From Megaustenia siamemsis (taxonomy: Eukaryota; Mollusca; Gastropoda; Stylommatophora; Ariophantidae): a DNA stretch of 64,000 nucleotides. Below the pieces are notes generated by a model that saw only the letters and a list, made by a program, of their open reading frames with translations, did no database searches and had not been told where the DNA came from. A program made the position numbers and the translations under genes. Where the stretch lies: contig JAVIAB010000051.1 in assembly GCA_032433765.1 (NCBI GenBank), positions 81,732,847-81,796,846 of the forward strand, given 5' to 3'. Below are positions 52,961-64,000 of this stretch, in pieces; within the stretch, counting starts at the first letter, position 1; the number at the start of each line of letters is the position of its first letter.

Positions 52961-53715
52961 TATCATTAGAACACTTTCGAACTTTAAATTTTACTAGAAC
53001 ACCTTCAAACATGAGATTTTATTAGTCATTAAACATCAGAACGCATTCGAACGTGAGATTTTATTAGTCATTAAACATCAGAACGCATTCGAACGTGAGA
53101 TTTTATTAGTCATTAAACATCAGAACGCCTTCAAACGTGAGATTTTATTAGTCATTAAACATCAGAACGCATTCGAACGTGAGATTTTATTAGTCATTAA
53201 ACATCAGAACGCATTCGAACGTGAGATTTTATTAGTCATTAAACATCAGAACGCATTCGAACGTGATATTTTATTAGTCATTAAACATCAGAACGCATTC
53301 GAACGTGAGATTTTATTAGTCATTAAACATCAGAACGCATTCGAACGTGATATTTTATTAGGCATTAAACATCAGAACGCATTCGAACGTGATATTTTAT
53401 TAGGCATTAAACATCAGAACGGATTCGAACGTGAGATTTTATTAGTCATTAAACATCAGAACGCCTTCAAACGTGAGATTTTATTAGGCATTAAACATCA
53501 GAACGCCTTCAAACGTGAGATTTTATTAGGCATTAAACATCAGAACGGCTTTCGAACGTGAGATTTTACTAGAACGCCTTCGAACATGAGATTTTACTAG
53601 AACACCTTCGAACATGAGATTTTACTAGAACACCTTCGAACATGAGATTTTACTAGAACACCTTCGAACATGAGATTTTACTAGAACACCTTCGAACATG
53701 AGATTTTACTAGACA
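52961..53715 (+). repeat. 42-bp minisatellite passing into a 28-bp form, upstream of the receptor gene
   Basis: The 42-bp unit contains ACGCATTCGAACGTGAGATT and TTATTAGTCATTAAACATCAG, about 13 copies to 53560. It then shortens to 28 bp (ACACCTTCGAACATGAGATT plus TTACTAGA), about six copies to 53715. The 28-bp form looks like the 42-bp unit with the CATTAAACATCAGA part removed. Confidence 0.96.
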
Positions 53716-53764
53716 GTATACTAGTGCAGAAATACGGACAAATCATAAAAAAAATAACTATAAT

Positions 53765-54090
53765 CAAGAGAAGGTGGTCATTTTGGCCATGTGATCAAAA
53801 GAGACTACAAAAGAATCTCAAATCAGACCCTGAAATGGGAACCAGAGGGTAAAGAAAAGAGAACGATTTAGAGAAACACTGAAAAGAACACAGGCGAGAG
53901 GCAACAACAGCAGGTATCAGCACCGTCACTGAGATTGATCCACCACTCTCCTAAACAGAACCGTGTGACGAAAACAAAATTCAGATCCTGTGCAAGGTCT
54001 GACGCTTGAAAAATCGTCGGACACAAAGAGTTTAGAATTGCTGCCCTATGTACAGTCTTCGGCTCGAACGGATAATAGATGGACGGATGT
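53765..54090 (+). mobile_element. Relic LINE tail, group H
   Basis: In shifting plus frames one reads FGHVIKRDYKRISNQTLKWE, PEGK and then RIAALCTVFGSN near the end. This follows the standard order of a non-LTR RT C-terminus (GHV..R...L.WEP.GKRKRGRP....W...AL). Frameshifts are many. Confidence 0.6.
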
Positions 54091-54412
54091 ACCGAGATAA
54101 TTGTGTGATAACTACGGCTAATGCCGTCCGCTGACTACTTTTTGCCATTCCATCGTTTCTTCCAATTACGCTGAAACTAAATAACTAGTAGCCTTACGGA
54201 TTTAAAACAAAAACAAAACATAAGCAACAACAATGGCTCAAAAGTATATTTCGAACAATGTTTCAGGAATGAAAACAAGAATTCTCTCTAAGATCTGCCA
54301 AATATTTGAAATAGAATAAAAGAGCAGGAAGGCCAAATTGAATGTTAAGAAGAACACCTTAACCAGCAAAAAAATCAACATTCTCATAACTGTCAGAAGC
54401 GAACAGATCTTG
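54091..54412. other. No recognised feature
   Basis: About 320 bases; nothing recognised. Confidence 0.4.
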
Positions 54413-54530
54413 GAATAATAACTCACGAGATCTAACGAGTTGATCACATCACAACTCGCAGCCATGAATGGAATAATAACTCACGAGATCTAACGAGTTG
54501 GTCACATCACAACTCGCAGCCATGAATGGA
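54413..54530 (+). repeat. 57-bp tandem duplication
   Basis: Two copies of TGGAATAATAACTCACGAGA...CTCGCAGCCATGAA differ at one base. The unit contains an imperfect palindrome ACTCACGAGATCTAACGAGT. Confidence 0.93.
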
Positions 54531-54569
54531 ATAATAGCAGCCTCCGTCAGTCATAATTAACAATGGATT

Positions 54570-55140
54570 TTGGTTTCAGCGCCCCTAGAAATGTTTTATC
54601 CTTTTCTTTCGCCATGTATTCACTTTTTCTATGAATCTGTCGCTTCTTGTTGCAGTTGGAGAATTAAAGTGTGTTTCCAGAGATTGCGATCTGCAGCTAT
54701 TTCTTCCCAGGCTGCCAGGTATATGTTCAGAGTCTTCATGTCGCGTTTACAAACGTCTACAAATCGAAGTTTTGGGCGCCCCCAAGTCTTTTTTCCGTCT
54801 GCTAGTTGTCCATAGAGTATATCTTTTGCTATGCGGCCATCTTTCATACGCTCTACTTGGCCAAGCCAGCGTAACCTACGTTGTTTAAGCAGCGTGAAGA
54901 TGTTCGGGAGGCCTGTGCGAGTCATGACCTCCTCGTTTGTCACTTTGTCCTTGCAGGTGATGCCAAAAATACGGGCAGACATCGCGTATGGAATGCATTT
55001 AGCCTTTTCTCCTGCTTTGCATAAGTTGTCCAAGATTCGCTGAAATACAGGAGGATACTAATGATGCAGACATTGTAAACTACTGCCTTTGTTTTAATTG
55101 TCATGAAATAATAAGCGAGCCAGTTATTTCGCGTTGTCAT
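54570..55140 (-). mobile_element. 5'-truncated LINE, group F
   Basis: The minus strand gives, in two frames, AVYNVCIISILLYFSESWTT, YAKQEKRLNAFH, then GITCKDKVTNEEVMTRTGLP, RRLRWLGQVERMKDGRI, KDILYGQLADGKKTWGRPKL and VCKRDMKTLNI with WEEIAADRNLWK. This is the C-terminal tail of a different non-LTR RT family from groups A-D. One frameshift near 55035 and a decayed 3' end. Confidence 0.88.
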
Positions 55141-55376
55141 ACAATCCAGTATGTCACAATCTTTTGTTGCCCGAGGACTGAACAGAACAATTGGTAAGCG
55201 CGGGCCATCACTTATCTACACATACACATATCTTAATCTTCATCCTTTAAACGCCGCTAGACGTCGCATAAGGTTCATTGTGCTTTTGGTCATCAATTCC
55301 TATTCTTGACTGATGTTTGATCATACCTCATGAATCTATGCCTACCAACTTTGCTTCTCAAACACGTGTTCTTGTT
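55141..55376. other. Short spacer
   Basis: Nothing recognised. Confidence 0.4.

Positions 55377-55420
<44 letters not shown>
55377..55420 (+). repeat. (CT)n microsatellite
   Basis: A perfect CT run of about 21 units. A CA/TA dinucleotide-rich tract lies further right at 55605-55660. Confidence 0.97.
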
Positions 55421-55422
<2 letters not shown>

Positions 55423-55689
55423 GGTCTTCATTTTTTCCTATATCTTGATTGTTCCCATAGAAGAACCTGTTATGGAATTCTCTTGTTGAGTTTGCTCAAC
55501 ACAGATACAACACGTCCAACATATGTCCATTTTCTCTTCGCTTAGATCGTTGGTTTACATGGTCATTTCTCTTATCTCTATATGAGTCTTACATTCATTC
55601 CATACACACACACATACATGCATATAAATATATATATATATATAAATATATATATATATATCTGCACACGTACATACACTCACTCAGAC

Positions 55690-56030
55690 GTATAATCCAC
55701 ACGACAATAACCACCAAAAACAGAAGAAACCAAACCACCATTATCAGACTGAGAATTAGCCTCGCATCATGAACAACCACATCAAAAGAATACAACGGAA
55801 CCAAATTCGAGCATGTCCGCTCTGTGAACACTCGCATGAAACAGTAGAACATCACCTTTTTGACTTGTGCAAAGTTCACGACATCATATCAAATCTGCTT
55901 CCTCAAAAAACCGGATAAAGGGAACACCTTATATGGAGCTACAGGGGAACTCAGAAACACCTGCAGATATAATTACATGGCATTGCGCCGAAGGGCATCA
56001 GCTCATAGGCTTCTGTATCCATAACAACAC
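55690..56030 (+). mobile_element. LINE 3' end with zinc-knuckle-like tail, group G
   Basis: In broken plus frames one reads IRACPLCEHSHETVEHHLF followed by LCKVHDIISNLLPQK, a Cys-Cys-His-Cys type tail. Then LYGATGELRNTCRYNYMALR and RRASAHRLL follow in another frame. This is the usual C-terminal end of RNase H-bearing LINEs after the RNase H domain. At least two frameshifts; the upstream part is missing. Confidence 0.7.
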
Positions 56031-56603
56031 GTGGTAATACAAAAGTCTATGGGCAGACAAGTAATTAATTTAGAAATGAGAACTTCAAGGAGGTAATTAC
56101 TGTGCTCTACGTAGACATGTAATGCAACTATTCTGTGTAGAAACAAGCCTCGATGTGATCACGTTAATATCTCACACAAGCTTCCAGTGAAGTATTTTCA
56201 ATTCGATCGCAAGTTTTAGATTCATGAACTTTCAAAGGTCACGCCCTGTCATGCAACACTGTCAACACATACGGACTACCAAATAATATTTCAGTAGAAA
56301 ATGTATGTAATCTTGGTACAGCACAGTTAAGCCGATACAATCATGCTTCAGAACATCATCGAATGTAACTAATTTTGACTGCAAGATTCTGTATACTGTT
56401 TGCCCAACTAGTGCATTGAACTCAGGCTCAGCAAAAAAATTCGCAGCAAATGTGAGAAAATAATCTCCCAAACACCTTCAGTTCTGGACTTTAAAAAACG
56501 GTCTGTTAATTTCAAAACTGAAACTGCATAAAAATCCGTCGAATCAAACTCAAGACTCCATTCTGAAAGACTGTCCAACATTAACTCTGACATTCACTTA
56601 TAT
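56031..56603. other. No recognised feature
   Basis: About 570 bases of A-T rich sequence. A minus-strand open frame at 56408-56593 is not recognised. Confidence 0.45.
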
Positions 56604-57035
56604 TACTTTTTATTGCAACACCTCCCCACTGCCATCTAAAACTGATGGGTGATAACTGACGGTGGGCAATCTTACTTTTATTGCAACACCGCCGCACTGC
56701 CATCTAAAACTGATGGGTGATAACTGACGGTGGGCAATCTTACTTTTTATTGCAACACCGCCGCACTGCCATCTAAAACTGATGGGTGATAACTGACGGT
56801 GGGCAATCTTACTTTTTAATGCAACACCGCCGCACTGCCATCTGAAACTGATGGGTGATAACTGACGGTGGGCAATCTTACTTTTTATTGCAACACCGCC
56901 GCACTGCCATCTGAAACTGATGGGTGATAACTGACGGTGGGCAATCTTACTTTTTATTGCAACACCGCCGCACTGCCATCTGAAACTGATGGGTGATAAC
57001 TGACGGTGGGCAATCTTACTTTTTATTGCAACACC
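56604..57035 (+). repeat. 69-bp minisatellite, about 6 copies
   Basis: The unit includes CTTACTTTTTATTGCAACAC, CGCCGCACTGCCATCTGAAA and CTGATGGGTGATAACTGACG. Since 69 is 23 codons, a minus-strand frame of 23-residue repeats (VAIKSKIAHRQLSPISFRWQ core) stays open. A diverged partial unit lies at 58846-58895, on the other side of the LINE. Confidence 0.96.
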
Positions 57036-58846
57036 ACACATCATACCCGACACAGAGGCATACTAAACTTCCAGAGCACAGGCCACATATGGCACAAATA
57101 TGATGAGAGTAAAGGGAAGGTCCTGTTTGCTTGCTACATTGATCTGACTGACCAAAGAAATGAGGCTGTAAGAATGACCATTAGTGGGTCACTCAGATTT
57201 GTGTGAGAATGTAGTGCTGGGAGATGTCACGATCACAACTGATGTCATTCGGGCAACACTTGACAGGTCACACAACACAGCTCCTGGTACAGATGGTGTT
57301 TGTTATGACGACATAGCCGATTTGGCTAACAATGACTTGAAAAAATTGGCCAAAGAGTTTAATGTGAGCATTCAGTGGCCAGATTAAGGAGGAGTGGCTA
57401 CGCAGCTACTTACTACCGCTACCAAAGCCAAAAAGGACCACTCTCAGGTCAGTGCCTACAGAATCATCACAATGCAGAACACTGGGGGCAAGCTACTTGA
57501 GAAAATAGTTGCAGGTATACTCACCTGTCACCTTGAAGAGATACACGCACTCCCACCCACACTCGGAGGTTATAGAAATAACAAAGAGACATGGCTCAAT
57601 GCGGCAGTCTTTGCCTATGACGTCTTCGAAGGCTTCCATAGACGAGAGGAGACATGTGCTGCTGCTATAGATCTGGAGGATGCATACAACAGGGTACAAT
57701 GTGAATACCTCATGCACATGCTCATCAAACTGGCGGTACACCCCTTCCTCATCACATGGATCGCTGCAGCACTGTTTCAGAGGACGGTGGTACTCAGATG
57801 TGGAAGTTGATCATCAGAGCCAACATTAATCTGTCCAGAGCTGCCACAAGGCTCACCATTGTCACCAGTTCTATTTAACGTGTACACAATAACGATCACG
57901 GAACAACAGCTGGATGGGAGGGGAAGAACAATGATTTTTGCTAATGATATTCTGGTATATAGACAGGGAAGAGACAAAAGGGAAATCACCTACACAATGC
58001 AAGACGAAATTGATCGCATCTCTTCGTGGTGTGGAGTATCATGTGCCTTAGTTAATCCTAATAAAGCATCAATTGCACGGTTCTCCCTTAATCATATCGT
58101 TAACATAGAAACACCAGTGGTACGAATGGGAGCTGATGTGGTGACTAAAGGCAGATTAATGACGTCCCTAGGAGGAGGAGAGGACATAATCAGGATCTGG
58201 AGGACACGAAATTACCTGAAGATAATCAAATTTCTGAGAATCTTGAGGGCAGAATAATCAAAGAAGACAGTGGTGCTTACGTCATGACCACGAGTAGCAT
58301 GACAATGGAGGTGATGACAGTGGCCATGGCATTCATCTTGTTAGAAGCACAAGACTACACCCACGCCTGTATACTGAGTGTTTCGATGAGCATGATAAAA
58401 GTGGAGACGGGCTCTATACGCAGGCAATGGGTAGAGTCATTGCAGAAGTCAAAAATACGTAGAGATACCATTGTCTACGTCCTTAGACATGCGGGAGAAC
58501 GGGGAAATGAAAGAGCGGACAGGTTGGCTAGCTATGCTGTCGTTGAGGACGGTTAACCAAAGGATGGGGGGGGGGAACATTATCAATGCCCTTCGGGAAG
58601 TGAGAAGGACACAGAACTTCGACAACCATGAGTTCACGTCACTCCATCGGATGAAAGAGAAGGGAGTTAAGATGGGCACAGCCAGAAACGAGAAACTTAG
58701 TGGGCGTGTAAAAAGACTTATCAACCAACATAGAGCTGGAGCCGTCAGTCGCTGGACACTGCAGTACTTGCTTAGGAGGTGATCTGAGCACCCACGGACA
58801 TGTTCAAAGTGCAATGATGACCCGGAAATGACTCACTGGACTCAAT
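57036..58846 (+). pseudogene. Group E LINE with degenerate RT and RNase H, ~1.8 kb
   Basis: The longest group E copy. RT remnants run in order: ATLDRSHNTAPGTDGVCYDD (57265-57325), AYRIITMQNTGGKLLEKI and PPTLGGYRNNKETWLNA (57454-57604), AIDLEDAYNRV with a catalytic Asp (57666-57698), then SPVLFNVYT and IFANDILVY, where the FADD box has become FAND. RNase H follows at 58284-58560 (MTTSSMTMEVM, ILSVSMSM with the catalytic Asp lost, GERGNERADRL). Stops at 57387, 57810 and 58257 break the frame. ATTGCAACACC (57025-57035) and ATTACAACACC (58845-58855) flank it and may be the target duplication, although they are also parts of the 69-bp repeat. Confidence 0.88.
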
Positions 58847-58895
58847 TACAACACCGCCCCATGGCCAGCTAAAACTCATGGCTGATGGTCTTTCT

Positions 58896-59339
58896 CAGAC
58901 CTTCATTGAGACCCCCACTATAAACATTGCATAGTTTGTACCACAGCTAACTCTATAGAATGCTTGAGCGTAGCCCTATCAACGTGACGTGTTCAGCTTA
59001 AAGGTAAACAACCGGTGACGTCATACTAGTGGGGTTGTGTGCCGGTTTTCGCTAAAGTTGGTTGTGAATTTTTCCCAGCGTGTTGTACCCAGTGATCAAT
59101 ATTGTTTTGGGATTTCGGCTGCGCATTTTAGAAAGTATAAATTGCTTCTGATAATTGAGCCGCCTCATTTCTCATTATCAAAGTTACCGGTCCTAACATG
59201 TTGGGCTATTTGAATACAGGAAATTACAAGCGATATCAAGCCGGAAACAGGACTCATTCGTTCAACAAATAAAGAACATTTCGCAGTCAGAATGGATAGA
59301 TCTAGATCTTCAGGGGATACCAGCACACTATTGCATCAA
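58896..59339. other. No recognised feature
   Basis: About 440 bases between the RNase H LINE and the purine tract; nothing recognised. Confidence 0.45.
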
Positions 59340-62300
59340 GTCAGGCAAGAAAGACAGACGAGACAGACAGTGAAAGACAGGCAGTGAAAGACAGTGAGAA
59401 AAAAAAGAGAAGTGAGAGAAGAAGAGAAAAGGGACAAGAGAGAGAAAAGAGAGAAGAAAGAGAGAAGAAAGAGAAAACAGAGAAGAGAGAGAAAAGAGAG
59501 AAGAGAGAGAAAAGAGAGAAGAGATAGAAAAGAGAGAAGTGAGAGAAAAGGGAGAAGTGAGAGAAAAGGGAGAAGTGAGAGAAAAGGGAGAAGTGAGAGA
59601 AAAGGGAGAAGTGAGAGAAAAGGGAGAAAAGAGAGAAAAGGGAGAAGAGAGAGAAAAGAGAGAACAAAGAAAAAATAGAAAAGAGAAAGTGAAGTGAAAG
59701 AAAAGTGAAGAGAAAAAAAAGAGAAAAAAGAGAGAAAAGAGGAGAGAGAGAGAGAGAGAAAAAAGAGGAGAAAGAGAGAGTAAAGAAGAGAGAGAAGAAA
59801 AAGAAGATAAAGGAGAGAAAAGAAAAGAGAGAATAAAAAAGAAGAGAAAGAATAGAGAGAAGAGATAGAGAGAGAAAAGAAAGAGAGAAAAGAGAGAAGG
59901 GCCAGAGAGAAGAGAGAGAAAGAGAGACTAGAGAAGAGAGAGCTAGAAGAGAGAGAGAGGAAGAGAGAGAGAGAAAGAGAAAAAAGAGAGAATGGCCAGA
60001 GAGAAGAGAGAGAAAGAGAGACTAGAGAAGAGAGAGCTAGAAGAGAGAGAGAGAGAGAAAAGAGAGAAGGGCCAGAGAGAAGAGAGAGAAAGAGAGACGA
60101 GAAGAGAGAGCTAGAAGAGAGAGAGAGAAAGAGAGAGAAGAGGGAGAGAGAGATGGGAGTGAAGAGAGATTGGAGCGAAAACAGAAGAGAGAGAGAAGAG
60201 AGATAAAAACGAGAGAAGAGAGAGAGTGCGAAAAGATAGAGAAAAACTAGAGAAGAGAGAGAGTGAAAAGATAGAGAGAAAAACTAGAGAAGAGAGAGAG
60301 CGAAAAGATAGAGAGAAAAACTACAGAAGAGAGAGAGTGAAAAGATAGAGAGAAAAACTAGAGAAGAGAGAGAGCGAAAAGATAGAGAGAGAAAACTAGA
60401 GAAGAGAGAGAGTGAAAAGATAGAGAGAAAAACTAGAGAAGAGAGAGAGTGAAAAGATAGAGAAAAACTAGAGAAGAGAGAGAGAGTGAAAGGATAGAGA
60501 GAAAAACTAGAGAAGAGAGAGAGTGAAAAGATAGAGAGAAAAACTAGAGAAGAGAGAGCGAAAAGATAGAGAAAAACTAGAGAAGAGAGAGAGCGAAAAG
60601 ATGGAGAGAAAAACTAGAGAAGAGAGAGAGTGAAGAGCGAGAAAGAAAAACGAGAGAAGAGAGAGAAAAGAGAGAAGAGAGAGAAAAGAGAGAAGAGATA
60701 GAAAAGAGAGAAGTGAGAGAAAAGGGAGAAGTGAGAGAAAAGGGAGAAGTGAGAGAAAAGGGAGAAGTGAGAGAAAAGGGAGAAGTGAGAGAAAAGGGAG
60801 AAAAGAGAAAAAGGGAGAAGAGAGAGAAGAGAGAGAAAAGAGAGAACAAAGAAAAAATAGAAAAGAGAAAGTGAAGTGAAAGAAAAGTGAAGAGAAAAAA
60901 AAGAGAAAAAAGAGAGAAAAGAGGAGAGAGAGAGAGAGAAAAAAGAGGAGAAAGAGAGAGTAAAGAAGAGAGAGAAGAAAAAGAAGATAAAGGAGAGAAA
61001 AGAAAAGAGAGAATAAAAAAGAAGAGAAAGAATAGAGAGAAGAGATAGAGAGAGAAAAGAAAGAGAGAAAAGAGAGAAGGGCCAGAGAGAAGAGAGAGAA
61101 AGAGAGACTAGAGAAGAGAGAGCTAGAGAGAGAGAGAGGAGAGAGAGAGAGAGAAAGAGAAAAAAGAGAGAATGGCCAGAGAGAAGAGAGAGAAAGAGAG
61201 ACTAGAGAAGAGAGAGCTAGAAGAGAGAGAGAGAGAGAAAAGAGAGAAGGGCCAGAGAGAAGAGAGAGAAAGAGAGACGAGAAGAGAGAGCTAGAAGAGA
61301 GAGAGAGAAAGAGAGAGAAGAGGGAGAGAGAGATGGGAGTGAAGAGAGATTGGAGCGAAAACAGAAGAGAGAGAGAAGAGAGATAAAAACGAGAGAAGAG
61401 AGAGAGTGCGAAAAGATAGAGAAAAACTAGAGAAGAGAGAGAGTGAAAAGATAGAGAGAAAAACTAGAGAAGAGAGAGAGCGAAAAGATAGAGAGAAAAA
61501 CTACAGAAGAGAGAGAGTGAAAAGATAGAGAGAAAAACTAGAGAAGAGAGAGAGCGAAAAGATAGAGAGAGAAAACTAGAGAAGAGAGAGAGTGAAAAGA
61601 TAGAGAGAAAAACTAGAGAAGAGAGAGAGTGAAAAGATAGAGAAAAACTAGAGAAGAGAGAGAGAGTGAAAGGATAGAGAGAAAAACTAGAGAAGAGAGA
61701 GAGTGAAAAGATAGAGAGAAAAACTAGAGAAGAGAGAGCGAAAAGATAGAGAAAAACTAGAGAAGAGAGAGAGCGAAAAGATGGAGAGAAAAACTAGAGA
61801 AGAGAGAGAGTGAAGAGCGAGAAAGAAAAACGAGAGAAGAGAGAGAGCGAAGAGAGAGAGAGAGCGAAGAGAGAGAGAGCAGAGAGAGAGAGAGAGCGAA
61901 GAGATAGAGAGAGAGAAACGAGAAAAGAGAGAAACGAAAAAAGAGAGAGAGAGAAACGAGAAAAGAGAGCGAGCGAAAAGATAGAGAGAAAAACGAGAGA
62001 AGAGAGAGAGAGAAGTGAGAGAGCGAAAAGAGAGAGAGAGAAATGAGAGGAGAGTGAGAGAAGAGAGAGAAGAGAGAGAGAAAAACGAGAGAAGAGAGAG
62101 AAGTGAGAGAGCGAAAAGAGAGAGAGAGAGAGAGAAATGAAAGGAGAGTGAGAGAAGAGAGAGAAGAGAGAGAGAAAAACGAGAGAAGAGAGAGAGAAAA
62201 ACGAGAGAAGAGAGAGAGAAAAGAGATAGAAAAGAGAGAAGAGAAAGAGAGAAGAGAATAAAAGAGAAGAGAAAGAGATAGAGAAGAAATGGAGAGAGAG

Positions 62301-63350
62301 AGTTATAGAGAAGAGAGATAAGGTATAAAAAAAAGAGAGACGAGAGATAGAGGAGAGAGAGAGGAGCGGGAGAAAGAGACATAAGTGAGATAAAGAGAAA
62401 GGAGAATAGAGAAAGAATGAAGGAGAGAAAGAGAGAAAGAAAGAGTCAGAGAGTGAGGGAAAGGAGAGACGAAGGAAAAGAGAAAGATAGGAATGGAATG
62501 AGAGAAAGGGAGGGAAGAGAGAAAGGGAGGGAAGAGAGAAAGGGAGGGAAGAGAGAAAGGGAGGGAAGAAAGAAAGGGAGGGAAGAGAGAAAGGGAGGGG
62601 AGAGAGAAAGGGAGGGAAGGGAGAGAGGGAGGGAAGGGAGAGAGGGAGGGGAGAGAGTGAGGGAGGGAGGGAAGGAAGAGAGGGAGGGAAGGAAGAGAGG
62701 GAAGGGAGAGAGGGAAGGAAAACGATGGGAAGGGGAAGAAAGGGGATGGGAAACAGAGGAGGGGAGGGGAAGGAGAAAGGAGAGAAATGAGAGTTGGAGG
62801 GAAAGTGAGAGTGAGAGAGGGAAAGTGAGAGAGGAAAGCAAAGAGAAAAATGGAGGAAAAGCGAGAAAATGAGGGGAAAAGGGAATGAAAATGGAAAAGG
62901 AAAGGAAACGAGAGGGATGTGGAAAGGGGAAAAAGAGAAGAGAAAAGAAAAAGACAAAGAAAGAGAAAGGGAAAAAGAGAAATAAGGAGAAAGAGACAGA
63001 GAAAAATAAAGAGAAAGAGACAGAGACAAATAAAGAGAAAGAGAGAGTGAAAGAAAGAGAGAGTGAAAGAGAGAAAGAAAAAGAGAGAAAAAGAAACAAA
63101 GAAATAAACAAAGAAAGAAATAAAAAAAAGAAATAAACAAAGAAAAAAATAAACAAACAAACAACGGAAACGGTGAAAAGTAAAATAAAGGAAACGAGGG
63201 GAATGTAGAAAGGGGGAAAAGAGAAAAGAGGAAAGAAAATGAGAAAGAAAAAGAGAAATAAAGAGATAAAAAGAGAGCGACAAAGACAAGACACAGAGAG
63301 AGACAGAGGGAGAGAGATAGAAAGAAAGAAAGAAAGAAAGAAAGAATATA
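59340..63350 (+). repeat. 4-kb purine (GAGA/GAAA) tract
   Basis: The plus strand is almost only A and G for about 4 kb, with GAGAGAAAAGAGAGAAG-type motifs. It passes through GAAAGGGAGGGAAGAGA units (62500-62640) to GAAAGAAA near 63330. Within it, about 59480-60665 and 60665-61850 are near-identical tandem copies offset by ~1180 bp. Long Ser-Leu-Phe or Arg-Glu-Lys frames (up to 520 codons on the minus strand) are composition artefacts. Confidence 0.97.
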
Positions 63351-63356
63351 AGACAA

Positions 63357-64000
63357 TATCAGACACTGATATATTGGACTTGTATGCCTACAAATAAGCT
63401 AATGAAAGAATTGTGATCAAATAACACAGTGGCCAGTAAATAGTAAACCCCCGTAACAAGCAGTACTAACTAATCCCAACAATTATATTATTACAGAGAG
63501 GAAAAGAAGAGTAACATGAAGATTATTTGGTAATTTACGATTTCAGCATCCCAAATTATTTCTGCTCGGAGTAACGTCTCCATGCACTTTTATTCGGTCG
63601 TTCCCGAATCTATCTTGAGCAGACCCGTGGGGTAAGTTTAAAGTCTGGAATAGACTGCAACTAACCTTAAACCTTGACAAATTAAATGCGCAAAAACTAG
63701 AAACTGTTGATAATTCATGTACGACCGTCCGGTTAGTGAGCGGGTATCGTTCGTTTAGCAGAAATAAGTTAGGATGTTAAGCTCATAAATTACCCATTAA
63801 TTATCCTTGAGATATTACAATTTCAAATCTCTATCAGGAAAACTTACTTGATCCAGTAATACGCAAAAAGGTACAGTAAAGAAATACGAACTTATCCAAG
63901 GAAATGTTAGAAGCCCTAATGTTGATAACAAATACAACTTTCTACACTTTTACTTTACCTTCTCTATCCGTTAGAAGAATCAAGCACAGACAACTCTACC
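63357..64000. other. No recognised feature
   Basis: Unique-looking sequence after the purine tract; no open frame or repeat that I can support. Confidence 0.5.

Noticed and set aside
56610..57053. 147-codon frame with six 23-residue repeats
   Set aside because: The 69-bp period makes it open by construction; there is no flanking coding sequence or recognisable domain.
61687..63366. Minus-strand open frames up to 520 codons (Ser/Leu/Phe-rich) and plus-strand Arg/Glu/Lys frames
   Set aside because: They lie entirely in purine-only low-complexity DNA where stops are rare; composition explains them.

Overview
This is an intron- and repeat-rich stretch of an animal nuclear genome. Most of it is transposable elements and tandem repeats, and only a few short segments look like host coding sequence. 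The only host gene I can name is the first coding exon of a GnRH/corazonin/AKH-type neuropeptide receptor (51916-52701, minus), cut by a canonical GTAAGT donor. That receptor type, the mix of RTE-like and RNase H-bearing LINEs, the tRNA-derived SINEs and the very high minisatellite load suggest a lophotrochozoan, most likely a mollusc (gastropod-like). The species is inference; I cannot confirm it without a search.

Layout. 0-7 kb: a possible terminal exon of an unrecognised gene, tandem LINE tails, an unrecognised open frame, and a 2.45-kb TA-flanked DNA transposon carrying an intact 425-codon DDE transposase. A tandem paralogue of its target shows the empty site. 7-30 kb: 5'-truncated LINE tails, tRNA-derived SINEs, hammerhead-like motifs of the Penelope type, an inverted-repeat element invaded by a SINE and a LINE, and several large minisatellites. 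30-36 kb: minisatellites, including about 1.7 kb of a 17-bp unit, and a non-coding retroelement-like repeat with a second, inverted copy at 20-21 kb. 37-46 kb: a nested stack. A decayed hAT (ZBED5/Buster-like) transposase gene is split by an old LINE, which is split by a younger near-complete copy of the same LINE family; both LINE insertions are framed by 13-bp target duplications. The old copy's 3' end has grown into about 32 tandem 38-bp units. 46-59 kb: further LINE and SINE copies, the receptor exon with a 42-bp minisatellite upstream of it, and an RT/RNase H LINE inserted in a 69-bp repeat. 59-63.4 kb: a 4-kb purine-only tract with an internal 1.18-kb tandem duplication.

The elements do not form a pathway; they form a layered record of insertion. 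For cross-reference I label LINE groups by their tails: A (RTE-like, GATGAT tail), B (GATGATGAT tail, HVKRHN motif), C (FGHVTRQ motif), D (the 38-46 kb nested family), E (RT plus RNase H, AATAACTC tail), F, G and H (single degenerate tails), I (non-coding 0.8-kb repeat, ATAACCAA tail) and J (an unclassified diverged repeat). Most other long open frames are by-products of low-complexity DNA and are left out.
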